A DNA stretch of 64,000 bases from Desulfobulbaceae bacterium (GCA_015231515.1 JADGBM010000002.1:1-64000); one strand, 5' to 3'. Shown: positions 8,100-17,494, counted from the stretch's first letter. Numbers and translations: made by a program. Notes: generated by a model from the sequence alone, not told the origin.

Positions 8100-9317
8100 A
8101 TGCCATCAATAGCCTTGTTTTGCGGTAAATTCACCAATGAAGAAGAAACTTTGGAACAACTTCGTTCGCTGCTCGCCTTTGAGGTGGTCACGGATGAGGA
8201 TATTATTTCTGAAGCCTGCAACAGGAAGCTGGCCGAAAGAAACAAAATGGAACAAGCGGTTTACAAAAAAACATCTGTGTTCAACCAATTTAATTTTGAG
8301 AGAGAACGCAATGTCGCACACCTCAAATCTTTGCTGGCAGAGCGCTTGGCAAAAAAACAAAACGTTATTTATGCAGGTTTCATCTCGCTCCTTATCCCCC
8401 ATGACGTAACCCATGTTTTGAAGGTTCTGGTTGTTGACAGTAAAGAGAGTCGAAGTCGAAGGGCAGTTGCCTCAGGTCTATCTGAAAGTGAAGCCGCCAA
8501 GCAGATTCGTGCCGCCGATCAAAGCGCCTATGGCTGGACTGATTTTCTGTTCCAGAAGGAGGCCTTTGAGCAGTCTCTCTACGATATTGTCATCCCTACT
8601 GAAGAAAAGAGCGTCGCAGAGATTGGCGCTATTATTCAGAAAAATTGCAACTCGACAGCAGTGCTGGAAAACGAGGCGTCTTTGCAGGCGGTAAATGATT
8701 TTGCCATCACTGCTCAGGTTGAACATGCCTTGGCTGTTAAGGGGCAAAAGGTTGAGGTGAAAACACGCAATGGTCGTGTGTGTTTAAAGGTTAATAAGAG
8801 TGCTTTCAGCTTCAGCAAGCTTGCTGAAAAAATCTCTGAAATTGCGAGTTCGGTGCATGGGGTTGAAGGCGTTGAGGTGCAACAGGGCAAAGGCTACCGG
8901 ACGTCAATCTATCGTGACCTTCAGTTTGAACTGCCTCCTAAGGTACTGCTGGTTGACGATGAGAAAGAATTTGTCCAAACATTGTCAGAAAGGCTTGTCA
9001 CTCGAAACGTTGGTTCATACGCCGTCTTTGATGGTCAACAGGCCCTCGATTTTATCGATGATGATGCGCCGGATGTTATGGTTCTCGATCTGAAAATGCC
9101 CGGCATTAGTGGCATTGAGGTGCTGAAAAAGACCAAAAAAACTAATTCCGATATTGAGGTTATCATTTTAACCGGCCACGGCTCTGATGCTGATCGGAAA
9201 ACATGTATCAGTATGGGCGCCTTTGCCTACTTGCAGAAACCGATTGATGTTGAGACACTGTCAGCAACTATTAGGGAGGCCCACAAAAAAAGAATAGAGG
9301 CTAAAGAGTCCGGCTGA
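8100..9317 (+). CDS. Cytidylate kinase-like / BON-like / response regulator fusion protein
   Basis: 405 residues; the ATG at 8100 follows AAAGGAG by 6-7 bases. Residues 1-200 resemble the Cytidylate_kin2 (AAK6-like) fold. The usual P-loop near the N-terminus is replaced by ALFCGKFTNEE, so nucleotide phosphorylation is unlikely. Residues about 203-270 look like a BON-type alpha/beta module, and residues about 280-400 form a receiver with LLVDDEKEF, VMVLDLKMPG (phosphoacceptor Asp), LTGHG and KPID. It is the first gene of the DASS-carrier operon and probably a cytoplasmic signalling protein that uses the kinase fold as a ligand or partner binding module. The domain order is visible; the function is inferred. 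Confidence 0.75.
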   Translation: MPSIALFCGKFTNEEETLEQLRSLLAFEVVTDEDIISEACNRKLAERNKMEQAVYKKTSVFNQFNFERERNVAHLKSLLAERLAKKQNVIYAGFISLLIPHDVTHVLKVLVVDSKESRSRRAVASGLSESEAAKQIRAADQSAYGWTDFLFQKEAFEQSLYDIVIPTEEKSVAEIGAIIQKNCNSTAVLENEASLQAVNDFAITAQVEHALAVKGQKVEVKTRNGRVCLKVNKSAFSFSKLAEKISEIASSVHGVEGVEVQQGKGYRTSIYRDLQFELPPKVLLVDDEKEFVQTLSERLVTRNVGSYAVFDGQQALDFIDDDAPDVMVLDLKMPGISGIEVLKKTKKTNSDIEVIILTGHGSDADRKTCISMGAFAYLQKPIDVETLSATIREAHKKRIEAKESG

Positions 9318-9402
9318 GAAGTCCTGTTTGCGTCATTATGAGTATATTTATCCTCGATTGCCTACATTAAAAACAATGAACACTAAAGCTTAGGAGAAGA
9401 AA

Positions 9403-9852
9403 ATGGCAGATAAAACAGACAAGCTAGAAGCCAACGTCTTGCTGGTTGATGATGAGGAGCAGTTTCTGGAGGTTCTTTCCGAACGTCTTGAAACTCGGGG
9501 ATTGCACGTTAATTCAGTGACCAGTGGCGAAGATGCCATTGCCCAGGTTGAGGACAAGAACTTTGATGCCATTGTGGTGGATCTTGCCATGCCTGGCATC
9601 AATGGCATTGAAACTATGAAACGGATCAAGGAGAAACGGCCTGACCTGGAAATAATTATTTTAACCGGCCAGGCTACTGTTAAAACTGGTATCGAGGCAA
9701 TGAAGCTTGGCGCCGAAGATTTTCTGGAAAAACCAGTTGATCTTAATGTCCTAATGGAAAAAATCAAGAATGCCAAGCATAAGAGAATGCTGGTTCTGGA
9801 AAAGAAATCCCAGGATGAAATGAAGTCAATTCTGAAGAGTAAAAGCTGGTAA
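9403..9852 (+). CDS. Single-domain response regulator
   Basis: 149 residues after TAGGAG. Receiver residues are complete: DD at 16-17, Asp60 in IVVDLAMPG, Thr88 and Lys110 in LEKPVD. About 35 residues after the receiver are Lys-rich and helical, without an output domain. Its sequence is closely similar to the receiver of the preceding fusion protein and to the regulator at 15667, suggesting duplication inside the operon. Likely partners are the sensor kinase at 13934 and the kinase-like protein at 16112. Confidence 0.85.
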   Translation: MADKTDKLEANVLLVDDEEQFLEVLSERLETRGLHVNSVTSGEDAIAQVEDKNFDAIVVDLAMPGINGIETMKRIKEKRPDLEIIILTGQATVKTGIEAMKLGAEDFLEKPVDLNVLMEKIKNAKHKRMLVLEKKSQDEMKSILKSKSW

Positions 9853-9910
9853 TTTTCTTTCACATGCCCTGTAAAAATTTAAAATTTAACAATTGAAGAG
9901 GAGAAAGCTT

Positions 9911-10426
9911 GTGGCTGCCGAAAACCCGATCGTAAGAGATTTTATAATACCAATTGATAGGTATCCCCATTTAAGAGAGACCCAGACCTTAAGTGATGCC
10001 GTGCAAGTGCTCATGTCTCACACCTGCGGCGAGAATGAGTATCTCAGGTATGCCGGAATACTTGTGCTTAATGAAAAAAACCAGCTGGTCGGCGGGCTTA
10101 ATCTGCAAGATATCTTGCGGGCCCTTGATAAGCGTTTTGCCCTGCCAAAAGGCCATGAGGGAAAGGCTGGGGAATATCCTAATCTAGCTATTTTATGGGA
10201 AGACTCTTTTTTTCACAAATGTTCCGAGAAAAAAGATATTGCCATCAGTGATTTTATGGTGCCAACCAAAAAAATTGTTAAGGGCGATGATCCACTGTTG
10301 AAGGCGTTGTCGATCATGCTGCACGGCAATGAGGTTGTTTTGCCGGTTAAGGAAGAGGGTAGCATCATAGGCGTTATCCGCCTGGAAGAGATATTTTTAG
10401 CCCTGTGCGGCGTTTGTAAACTGTAA
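9911..10426 (+). CDS. Tandem CBS-domain protein
   Basis: About 171 residues. GTG at 9911 is chosen because AAGAGGAG sits 7 bases upstream; a TTG at 9893 would overlap that ribosome site. Two CBS motifs are visible: IPIDRYPHLRETQTLSDAVQVL...GGLNLQDILRAL and FMVPTKKIVKGDDPLLKALSIM...GVIRLEEIFLAL. CBS pairs bind adenine nucleotides and regulate transporters or enzymes. Lying directly before the DASS carrier, it may sense energy state for that carrier. Confidence 0.8.
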   Translation: MAAENPIVRDFIIPIDRYPHLRETQTLSDAVQVLMSHTCGENEYLRYAGILVLNEKNQLVGGLNLQDILRALDKRFALPKGHEGKAGEYPNLAILWEDSFFHKCSEKKDIAISDFMVPTKKIVKGDDPLLKALSIMLHGNEVVLPVKEEGSIIGVIRLEEIFLALCGVCKL

Positions 10427-10464
10427 TTATCCCTGTGAAAAAATAGGAGAAGAGGATTCTAGTT

Positions 10465-11958
10465 ATGAGTCAATCAACAACAAATGTAGCACTAGCGGAT
10501 GAGGCAACGCCGTTTGACTGGAAGCGGCTTATCTTCATGTTTACAGGCATTGGCCTGTTTCTCTTTGTTTATTACTGTCCGCCCTGGCCTGACGCCATAG
10601 ATCCCTTGGGCGAGCATTTTGTCTTGAGTCAACAGGCCAAAGGAGCCCTGGCTGTTTTCTTGCTGGCCGCAACCTGGTGGGTTTTTGAAGTTGTTCCTAT
10701 TGGTGTGACAAGCTTGACCATCGGGATGCTGCAAGCGCTTTTTATGATCCGCGACCCCAAGGTGGCCTTTAAGGACTTTATGGACCCTTCCGTTCTGTTT
10801 ATCTTTGGCTCGATTGTCATCGGCATGGTTTTCACCAAGACCGGCTTGACCAAGCGTATTGCCTATAAGATGCTTTCCATTGTTGGGGAAAGAACAAGCA
10901 TGATCTATCTTGGCTGCTTTGTTATGACTGCGGCCCTGACCCACATTATGGCTCATACGGCGGTTGCTGCAACGATGTTTCCACTGCTCATGGCCATTCA
11001 TGCCCTCTATTCGGATGAAGATAAACCATCCAAATTTGGCAAGGGACTTTTTATTGGTATGGCCTATGTGGCAGGGGCTGGAAGTATTATTACCCTGCTT
11101 GGTGCGGCTAGAGGCGCGGTAGCCCTTGGTTTTTACAAGGACATTATGAATGTGGACATCAGTTTTTTTCAGTTAACCATGTATATGTTTCCGGTGGGTT
11201 GGCTCATGGTTTTCATTCTATGGGGATTTTTCATGCTTTTTTTTAAGCCGGAGAGAGCGATTATCCCAGGTCTTAAGGCGAAAGCCCAGAGAATGTATGT
11301 TGAGCTTGGGGCTTGGAGTACCAAAGAAATTTTAACCGCAAGTATCGTTGTCGTGACTATATTGGTCATTGCACTGAAAAATTTTGTGCCGGCCTTGGGC
11401 AGTCTGGACAAAACCGGTATTTTGCTCTGTTCAACCATTGCTTTCTTTCTGCTCAATATTCTTACCATTGACGATCTGGAAGAAATTCCCTGGAATATTA
11501 TTCTGCTTTTTGCTGGCGCCATGTCCATCGGCTTCTGCCTATGGGAAACTGGGGCGGCCAAATGGATGGCAGTCAACTGGTTGGTGCTTTTTCAGAATTC
11601 TCCGCCTATTGTCTTTGTCCTTGGTATGGCGTTCTTTGTTATGATGATGACCAACTTTATTATGAACGTGGCAGCCATTGCCATCTCCCTGCCAGTAGCC
11701 CTGGTCATTGCTCCATATCTTGGTGTGGGTGGTGAGGTTATTTTGTTCTCCGCACTAGTTGTCTCTGGTATGCCTTTTCTGTTGCTTGTTGGCGCGGCAC
11801 CCAACGCCATTGCCTATAACTCCAAGCAGTTCACCACCGGAGAATTTTTTCTGTGGGGTGTTCCAGCTAGTATTATCCTTATGGCTGTTACCTGGTTTGC
11901 GGTTACGGTTATCTGGCCGCTGATGGGTATGCAGATTTATGTGCCTGTTGCAGGATAA
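10465..11958 (+). CDS. DASS (SLC13-type) sodium-coupled anion symporter
   Basis: 497 residues, about 12-13 membrane segments, typical length for divalent-anion:sodium symporters. Family features include WWVFEVVPIGVTSL near residue 70, the internally repeated hairpin region with MAHTAVAATMFPLL, and TNFIMNVAAIAISLPVAL with GMPFLLLVGAAPNAIAYN near the C-terminus. The usual SNT signatures are altered (AHTAVAA and NFIMNVAA), so the substrate may not be a classical dicarboxylate. Sulfate, dicarboxylate or another oxyanion is possible. The start is preceded by AGGAGAAGAGG. It is the only transporter of the signalling operon and presumably its target or co-sensor. Confidence 0.8.
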   Translation: MSQSTTNVALADEATPFDWKRLIFMFTGIGLFLFVYYCPPWPDAIDPLGEHFVLSQQAKGALAVFLLAATWWVFEVVPIGVTSLTIGMLQALFMIRDPKVAFKDFMDPSVLFIFGSIVIGMVFTKTGLTKRIAYKMLSIVGERTSMIYLGCFVMTAALTHIMAHTAVAATMFPLLMAIHALYSDEDKPSKFGKGLFIGMAYVAGAGSIITLLGAARGAVALGFYKDIMNVDISFFQLTMYMFPVGWLMVFILWGFFMLFFKPERAIIPGLKAKAQRMYVELGAWSTKEILTASIVVVTILVIALKNFVPALGSLDKTGILLCSTIAFFLLNILTIDDLEEIPWNIILLFAGAMSIGFCLWETGAAKWMAVNWLVLFQNSPPIVFVLGMAFFVMMMTNFIMNVAAIAISLPVALVIAPYLGVGGEVILFSALVVSGMPFLLLVGAAPNAIAYNSKQFTTGEFFLWGVPASIILMAVTWFAVTVIWPLMGMQIYVPVAG

Positions 11959-11977
11959 AAAGTTCTACCGCTAATGC

Positions 11978-12007
11978 TTGCCGGCTGAAATTGATTTTAG
12001 CCGGCAA
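11978..12007. terminator. Hairpin after the DASS gene
   Basis: TTGCCGGCT (11978-11986) pairs with AGCCGGCAA (11999-12007) across a 12-nt loop, 20 bases after the stop. There is no U-tract, so it may be a processing or partial-termination structure separating the carrier genes from the regulator gene. Confidence 0.4.
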
Positions 12008-12133
12008 CCATTAGCCGGGTAGGTGGCAGCATTAAAGAAATTAAAAAAAGTTCCTTGTTGGAACGATATAAAACATTATAGAACAGTAGAACTGAAGGTA
12101 GTTGTAAAATGCCGTGGCAAAAAATAGACTATT

Positions 12134-13558
12134 ATGAGATCAGAAATCCCACGATCAATAGATGAGATAGCTGTAAGTGAGATTGTCAATGGTGTGCCGC
12201 ACGGCATTGCCATTCTGGATGCCGATCTGCGTATCGTGGAGATGAACAGTTTTCTTGAGGTCTTTACCGGATTTTCGAGCTCTGATGCCCGGGGGGTGTA
12301 CGCCAATTTTATTTTGCGTAGCAATATTGAACATAATGGCAGGAAATTTCATGAGGTGCTGAACTCAGAGGAGTGCCTGTCCGTTGCTGGTGATATTATC
12401 ACCCAGCGCCATAAAAAAATCCCGGTCTATTTTACAGTTTCCCCTTTGATGGGTGATACTGGAAAGGCTGTCGGGCTTATGGTTTTTATTGAGGACATAT
12501 CGGCGTTGCAGTCCTTTGATCAAAAGCGCCGCAATTATGACGGTGCGGCAAATATTTTGGGGCATAGCCCCAAGATGCAGGAGATGTTTGATCTTATGCC
12601 GGTGCTGGCTCAGACCGACGCCTCGGTGCTGATTACCGGTGAAACCGGAACGGGTAAAGATATGATTGCCGAAGCTATTCATATGGCCTCGAAAAGATCA
12701 CGACATCCCTTTATTAAGGTCAATTGCGGTGCTCTGCCGGAAGCCTTGCTGGAATCGGAACTATTCGGGCATACTCGGGGAGCGTTTACCGGCGCAGTAA
12801 AAGACAAGCCTGGTATGTTTCGCTTGGCCCAGGATGGGACCATCTTTCTCACAGAAATAGGTGATATGCCCCTTTCTCTACAGGTAAAACTCCTCTCTGT
12901 GCTGGACGATAAAGAGTTTTATCCTGTGGGCGGCATTAAAAAGGTTCAGGTTGACGTTCGTATTATTGCCGCAACCCATCGATCTCTTAGAGAACTTGTC
13001 AGGTTGGGTGAGTTCAGGGAAGATCTTTTCTACCGACTCAATGTTCTTCGTATGCATTTGCCGCCGCTACGTGAACGGGAGGGGGATATCCGCCTGCTGC
13101 TGGACTATTTTCTGCGTGAATTTAATGCTGGCTTGAGTAAAAATATTAAAGGGTATGCCAGTGACTCTATCAAACTTTTGACATGTTATGCCTATCCAGG
13201 CAATGTGCGGGAGCTGCGTAATATTGTTGAGTATGCAGTAAATATTTGTCAGGGTGAAAAAATTAAGCAGCAAAATTTACCCAAATATCTGTTTGAGACT
13301 ATAGCTAAGCAAAAACAACTTAAACAGGAAGAAAAGATTTTTGAGACTGATGAACCGCGTGAACCCTCCGCAAAAGCAGGCCTTAAAAAAAATCTTGGGC
13401 TGGCAGATAACGATGTCGAGGGCTGGGGTGTAGTTGAAAAAGAGATGATCATTGAAGCTATGAAAAAAGCCGGGGGGAGACGCTCCAAGGCTGCGCAATT
13501 GTTAGGCTGTGGGCGAACGACCCTCTGGCGGAAACTTAACCGGTATAGCTTATCCTGA
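12134..13558 (+). CDS. Sigma-54-dependent activator (PAS-AAA+-Fis HTH)
   Basis: 474 residues: PAS-like sensor domain (about 15-125), AAA+ domain (about 140-380) with Walker A GETGTGKD (169-176) and an intact sigma-54 contact loop GAFTGA (216-221), and a C-terminal Fis-type helix-turn-helix ([19 protein letters not shown]). The Walker B segment reads IFLTEIGD: the Asp expected before Glu is Thr240, which is unusual and may slow or alter ATP hydrolysis. It probably activates the RpoN promoter at 8016, perhaps through the TGTTTC repeats upstream of it. There is no receiver domain, so the input would be through PAS or protein contact. Confidence 0.85.
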   Translation: MRSEIPRSIDEIAVSEIVNGVPHGIAILDADLRIVEMNSFLEVFTGFSSSDARGVYANFILRSNIEHNGRKFHEVLNSEECLSVAGDIITQRHKKIPVYFTVSPLMGDTGKAVGLMVFIEDISALQSFDQKRRNYDGAANILGHSPKMQEMFDLMPVLAQTDASVLITGETGTGKDMIAEAIHMASKRSRHPFIKVNCGALPEALLESELFGHTRGAFTGAVKDKPGMFRLAQDGTIFLTEIGDMPLSLQVKLLSVLDDKEFYPVGGIKKVQVDVRIIAATHRSLRELVRLGEFREDLFYRLNVLRMHLPPLREREGDIRLLLDYFLREFNAGLSKNIKGYASDSIKLLTCYAYPGNVRELRNIVEYAVNICQGEKIKQQNLPKYLFETIAKQKQLKQEEKIFETDEPREPSAKAGLKKNLGLADNDVEGWGVVEKEMIIEAMKKAGGRRSKAAQLLGCGRTTLWRKLNRYSLS

Positions 13559-13583
13559 CCGGACAATGTGGAAAGCAGGTTTA

Positions 13584-13937
13584 ATGAAAATCCTTATTAC
13601 CATACGGGAAGAGAATGTGGCTCCTCGCTTTGATCTGACCTTGGAGGTGCTGATAGTAGAACTTGAAGATCAACAGGTTATGGGTACTCCCAGGACTATG
13701 CTGATGAGTCGATCGTCTTCCGAAGAATTGTGTGCGCTTATTATCAAAGAAGGCATCAATACCGTTATTTGTGGTGGTATCGAAGAGAGCCATCTGCAAT
13801 ATCTTGACTGGAAAAAAATCAAAGTTATTGATTCGGTTATAGGTCCATATTCTGAGGCTTTGAAGGCTGTTAATACCGGACTCCTCAAGCCCGGCGTTAT
13901 TTTGCCAGGCGCCAGACGATGGAGTGCAGTGAAATGA
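13584..13937 (+). CDS. NifX/NifB-type (dinitrogenase FeMo cofactor fold) small protein
   Basis: 117 residues. It starts MKILITIREENVAPRFDLTLEVLI, the characteristic opening of the Nitro_FeMo-Co fold, and contains GINTVICGGIEESHLQYLDWKKIKVID. ATG 13584 fits the domain start; longer in-frame starts overlap the preceding gene. Such stand-alone domains bind iron-sulfur or molybdenum clusters in nitrogenase systems but also occur in unrelated operons. No nif gene is in sight, so a redox or metal-sensing accessory role in this operon is inferred. The stop overlaps the next start (ATGA). Confidence 0.7.
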   Translation: MKILITIREENVAPRFDLTLEVLIVELEDQQVMGTPRTMLMSRSSSEELCALIIKEGINTVICGGIEESHLQYLDWKKIKVIDSVIGPYSEALKAVNTGLLKPGVILPGARRWSAVK

Positions 13938-15667
13938 GCGTCTTTGTTCACAAATTAAGGCGATTCTTAAACGCACTGGTGCTGGCGTCTGTTAAAGGTC
14001 AAGGTAGAGGATATAGGGGCTTTCGCTTCGTGCTCTATGGGGCAATGTTTGTTATTTTTTTTACTCCACTTGTCGTTGCAACCGGTCTGAGTTCTTTTGA
14101 ATACAAGAACCTTTTGGAAAAAGAGGAGCAGGAACAACTTCTCTGGCACACCCAGGGCGCTCAAAAAACAATTGAGGCATTTGTTCACGAACTGCAATCC
14201 GTGGTAAAGTTTGTTTCCAGGGATTACAGCTACGAAAAGCTCCTTGAAAAAGACAATGTCAGTCGGCTTTTTGCTCACCTGAAAAATCAATACCCTGGAT
14301 TTGTCGATCTTGGCGTAATTGCCCCCAACGGAATACAAGAAAGATACGCAGGGCCTTTCCAATTGAAAGGATATGACTACAATGATCAGGATTGGTACGT
14401 AAAGGTTCTTTCTCGGCGGCTTTTTATCAGTGAAGTTTTTATGGGTTACAGAAAGCTGCCCCATTTTGTTATCGCAGTGAGTAACAAAATGCCTGATAAG
14501 GAGGAATATTGGGTGTTACGCCTTAGTATTGACTATGAAACCCTGCAAAATTATGTTTCAACTATCAGCACCAAGGCTTCACAAGACATTTTTCTGGTCA
14601 ACAGCCTGGGAGTGCTGCAAACCAGGTCAAGCATATTCGGCGTGATACTTGAAAAAAGTCTATTTTTTACCATGCCTCGAAAGGGTGAAATCAACATTCG
14701 TGCCGCAGAACATAAGGGCACCAAGTACTTAAAGTCGTATGTTCATATTAAAAATAGTCCATGGATACTGGTTATAGTCAAAGAAGCGTATACCTATGGT
14801 GAAAAATGGTCTGCGTTCCGCCTGCGACAGCGCATGATTGTCTTGGGTTGTACGCTGCTGGCACTGGTGGTTATTGTGCCGCTGGTTAACACGATTACCA
14901 ATCGGCTGCGTGAGGCAGATGAAAAGCGAAACCTGGCTATGACTGAGGCGGAGCATACAGACAAGCTGGCATCCATAGGCAGACTTGCTGCAGGTGTGGG
15001 TCACGAAATTAATAATCCCCTGGCGATTATTGATCAAAAATCAGGTTTGATGACGGATCTTCTGGCTTTTTCAGAAGAGTTTAAACATAAAGAAAAACTG
15101 ATCCAATCCATTAACGGAATCCAGAAGGCAGTTGAGCGCTGCAAGGTGATTACTCACCGACTTTTAGGGTTTGCCAGGAGAATGGATGTGGTTTTTGAAC
15201 AGATAGATATCAACGATCTGCTCCGGGAGGTACTGGGATTTCTCGAAAGGGAGGCCATTTATAATCGTATTCACTTTGAACTGGTTTTTGCCGACGACCT
15301 ACCCATGGTGTTCAGTGATCGTGGGCAGCTTCAGCAGATATTTCTAAATATTACGAATAATGCAATTGATGCTATAGGCATGGACGGTGAGGTGGTGATT
15401 GCCACCTCACTGAGCGATGAAGGCCTTGTTGATGTGTGTATAAAAGATACTGGGCCCGGCATGTCTTCTGAGCTGATGAAACGGATATTTGATCCTTTCT
15501 TTACCACCAAAGAGGCGGGTATGGGTACCGGACTGGGGCTTTCTATAACCTATGGTCTAGTCAAAAAACTTGGTGGAAATATTTCAGTTGATTCGGAAGT
15601 TGGTCGGGGGTCAACGTTTAATGTAAGCTTGCCAGTAAATGATACTCGCCAAAGGGGGGCGTTTTAG
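13934..15667 (+). CDS. Membrane sensor histidine kinase with extracytoplasmic (dCache-like) domain
   Basis: About 577 residues, ATG 13934 in an ATGA overlap with the preceding gene. TM1 is near residues 32-54 (FVLYGAMFVIFFTPLVV). A periplasmic region of about 240 residues has the FVDLGVIAPNG...Y.DQDWY pattern of Cache domains. TM2 is near 300-320, followed by HisKA with GVGHEINNPLAI and HATPase_c with NITNNAIDAI, DTGPGM and GTGLGLSITYGLV. Cache domains bind small organic anions, so it may sense the substrate of the DASS carrier. It should phosphorylate the adjacent receiver proteins. Confidence 0.85.
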   Translation: MSVFVHKLRRFLNALVLASVKGQGRGYRGFRFVLYGAMFVIFFTPLVVATGLSSFEYKNLLEKEEQEQLLWHTQGAQKTIEAFVHELQSVVKFVSRDYSYEKLLEKDNVSRLFAHLKNQYPGFVDLGVIAPNGIQERYAGPFQLKGYDYNDQDWYVKVLSRRLFISEVFMGYRKLPHFVIAVSNKMPDKEEYWVLRLSIDYETLQNYVSTISTKASQDIFLVNSLGVLQTRSSIFGVILEKSLFFTMPRKGEINIRAAEHKGTKYLKSYVHIKNSPWILVIVKEAYTYGEKWSAFRLRQRMIVLGCTLLALVVIVPLVNTITNRLREADEKRNLAMTEAEHTDKLASIGRLAAGVGHEINNPLAIIDQKSGLMTDLLAFSEEFKHKEKLIQSINGIQKAVERCKVITHRLLGFARRMDVVFEQIDINDLLREVLGFLEREAIYNRIHFELVFADDLPMVFSDRGQLQQIFLNITNNAIDAIGMDGEVVIATSLSDEGLVDVCIKDTGPGMSSELMKRIFDPFFTTKEAGMGTGLGLSITYGLVKKLGGNISVDSEVGRGSTFNVSLPVNDTRQRGAF

Positions 15668-16053
15668 TGGATGAGATAAAGGTACTCATAGTTGACGATG
15701 AAGTCGATTTTGCTTCTGCGCTGGCGGAAAGGCTGGAGCTGCGGGGGTATTTGCCTGGAACCGTTAATTGTGGCAAGGATGCGTTGGCGGTAATTGAGGC
15801 TAAATCCTTTCCAGATGTAATTCTTTTGGATCTGAAGATGCTGGATATGAGTGGCTTTGAAGTCCTGGTTAAGGTGAAAGAAAAAGATCCATCCATCGAG
15901 GTTATTATGCTGACGGGCCATGGATCGGCCTCCAGCGGTTCTGACAGTATAGAAAAGGGCGCCTTTGATTTTATCATGAAGCCGGTAGACCTTGCGGAGT
16001 TAGAGGAAAAAATAAAGCAGGCCTATCAAAAAAGAGTATTGGCTCTTAAATAG
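15667..16053 (+). CDS. Single-domain response regulator
   Basis: 128 residues starting at a GTG that overlaps the TAG of the kinase gene, so translational coupling is likely. The receiver has DDE at 10-12, Asp55 in ILLDLKM, LTGHG and KPVD. The usual MP after the phosphoacceptor is ML. No output domain. It is likely the direct partner of the kinase at 13934. Confidence 0.85.
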   Translation: MDEIKVLIVDDEVDFASALAERLELRGYLPGTVNCGKDALAVIEAKSFPDVILLDLKMLDMSGFEVLVKVKEKDPSIEVIMLTGHGSASSGSDSIEKGAFDFIMKPVDLAELEEKIKQAYQKRVLALK

Positions 16054-16111
16054 CTGTTAGCTTTGAGACTTTAGCTGTTTGCTAAAATAAATACCTTTGA
16101 GGTGTTTTGCA

Positions 16112-16801
16112 ATGGATGAGACTATGGAAAATCGCCTACGGGAAAGCCAACTGTTCTGTATTGGGAAATTGCTGGCAAGTTATACCCACGAACTTAAAAA
16201 TCACTTAGCCATTATTAATGAGTCGAGTGGCTTGATGGGTGATTTGCTTGAGATGACCATGGATGAGGAGGATAAGACCTGCCAGAGGTTTAAGAAAATT
16301 ATCGGCACAATCGGCGAACGGATAGCCCAGGCCAATACGATGGCCAAGTATTTGAACAGTTTTGGTCATCGCATGGATGTGCCATTGTCAAATTTTAATG
16401 TGAACGATCTCTTAACTGAAGAACTTGCCCTTATTGATCGGGGTGCCGGGACTAAAAAGGTGGAGATAAAAAGAGATCTTGAGGCTCAATTGCCATCAGT
16501 GTTAAACAATGCTTCTCTGTTGCAATTTGTTGTGTTTATCCTTGTTCAGGAGCTTATTGAGAAGTTCGCCGATGGCGGGGTTATTGAGATTAGGTCTCAT
16601 GAGCAAGACCAAAAGATTCAAGTGCGGATGACGGCCATGGGTCAAATGGGGCGGACGACAGGGGATGCTGGTTTTGGACAGATTGACGAGGTGCTGCAAT
16701 TTGTTGTTGCCAAAATGGCAGTTGGTTTTATTCGTAAGCCTCCAGAGGCGGAGACGATCGAGATTATTTTGACCATTCCATTGGTTCCTTTTTTGGGCTA
16801 A
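16112..16801 (+). CDS. Degenerate histidine kinase-like protein (possible phosphotransfer protein)
   Basis: About 229 residues; ATG 16112 is used because TTGAGGTG sits upstream and the in-frame TTG at 16097 overlaps it. The dimerisation helix has an H-box (YTHELKNHLAIINESSGL) close to that of the kinase at 13934. The C-terminal half has the length of a HATPase domain but no recognisable N-box (FVVFILVQELIEKF), no DxGxG and no G2 box. ATP binding is therefore doubtful. It could accept phosphate from, or dephosphorylate, the three receivers in this operon. It is the last gene of the unit. Confidence 0.65.
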   Translation: MDETMENRLRESQLFCIGKLLASYTHELKNHLAIINESSGLMGDLLEMTMDEEDKTCQRFKKIIGTIGERIAQANTMAKYLNSFGHRMDVPLSNFNVNDLLTEELALIDRGAGTKKVEIKRDLEAQLPSVLNNASLLQFVVFILVQELIEKFADGGVIEIRSHEQDQKIQVRMTAMGQMGRTTGDAGFGQIDEVLQFVVAKMAVGFIRKPPEAETIEIILTIPLVPFLG

Positions 16802-16978
16802 TATCACGACAAACAAATATTCTTTGATTTTATTTATTATTTGGGGTTGAAACCTTCAGGAAGTAAAGGTAAAGGAATCTCATGAAGATTCGCACCTCTA
16901 TCTAGTGGTTGTGGTCGTAAGAACAAGACTAATGCGGAAACAGTTTTACTTTTCATAGTGAAGGAACGAAACATTTTT

Positions 16979-17494
16979 ATGTCTCATTTTTTGATGTTTT
17001 TATTGATGATGCTTCTCTGGGTTCTCATGTCAGGGAAGTTTGATGTGTTTCATCTGACGCTGGGCGTAATCTCATCGGTCATTGTATCCTTGATTTCAAC
17101 CGACCTTCTCTTTCTGGAGAAGGGGAAATCTGTGGGGGCACGATTGGTTGAAGCCTGGCGGTTTGCTCTGTACGCCTGTTGGCTGGTCTGGCAGATCATT
17201 CTTGCTAATTTCCACGTCACCTATCTGGCACTGTCTCCAAAACCGATCAGAGAGACCCTTTCGCCGCGCATTTTTAATTTTAAGACAACGCTACAGACTG
17301 ATTTTGCCCGATTTGTTCTGGCAAACTCCATAACCCTGACTCCGGGAACCGTTACAATTCGTATTCATGGGGATATTTTTTATATTCACGCGATCACTGA
17401 AAAGGCGGCTGGTGATCTGGCTGGTGAATCGATCAGTGACATGGAGCGTCGCGTGGCATGGGTTTTTGAAAACAGCGAGAAACAGAAAAACTAA
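16979..17494 (+). CDS. mrpE: Mrp-type Na+/H+ antiporter subunit E
   Basis: About 171 residues with two or three N-terminal membrane helices (FLMFLLMMLLWVLMSG), then a soluble tail with LANSITLTPGTVTI and a hydrophobic VHAI-like segment typical of MrpE/MnhE. The ATG at 16979 is the likely start; an in-frame GTG at 16958 overlaps the possible ribosome site GAAGGA. First gene of a ten-gene membrane operon with overlapping or abutting genes. The stop abuts mrpF (TAATG). Confidence 0.85.
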   Translation: MSHFLMFLLMMLLWVLMSGKFDVFHLTLGVISSVIVSLISTDLLFLEKGKSVGARLVEAWRFALYACWLVWQIILANFHVTYLALSPKPIRETLSPRIFNFKTTLQTDFARFVLANSITLTPGTVTIRIHGDIFYIHAITEKAAGDLAGESISDMERRVAWVFENSEKQKN

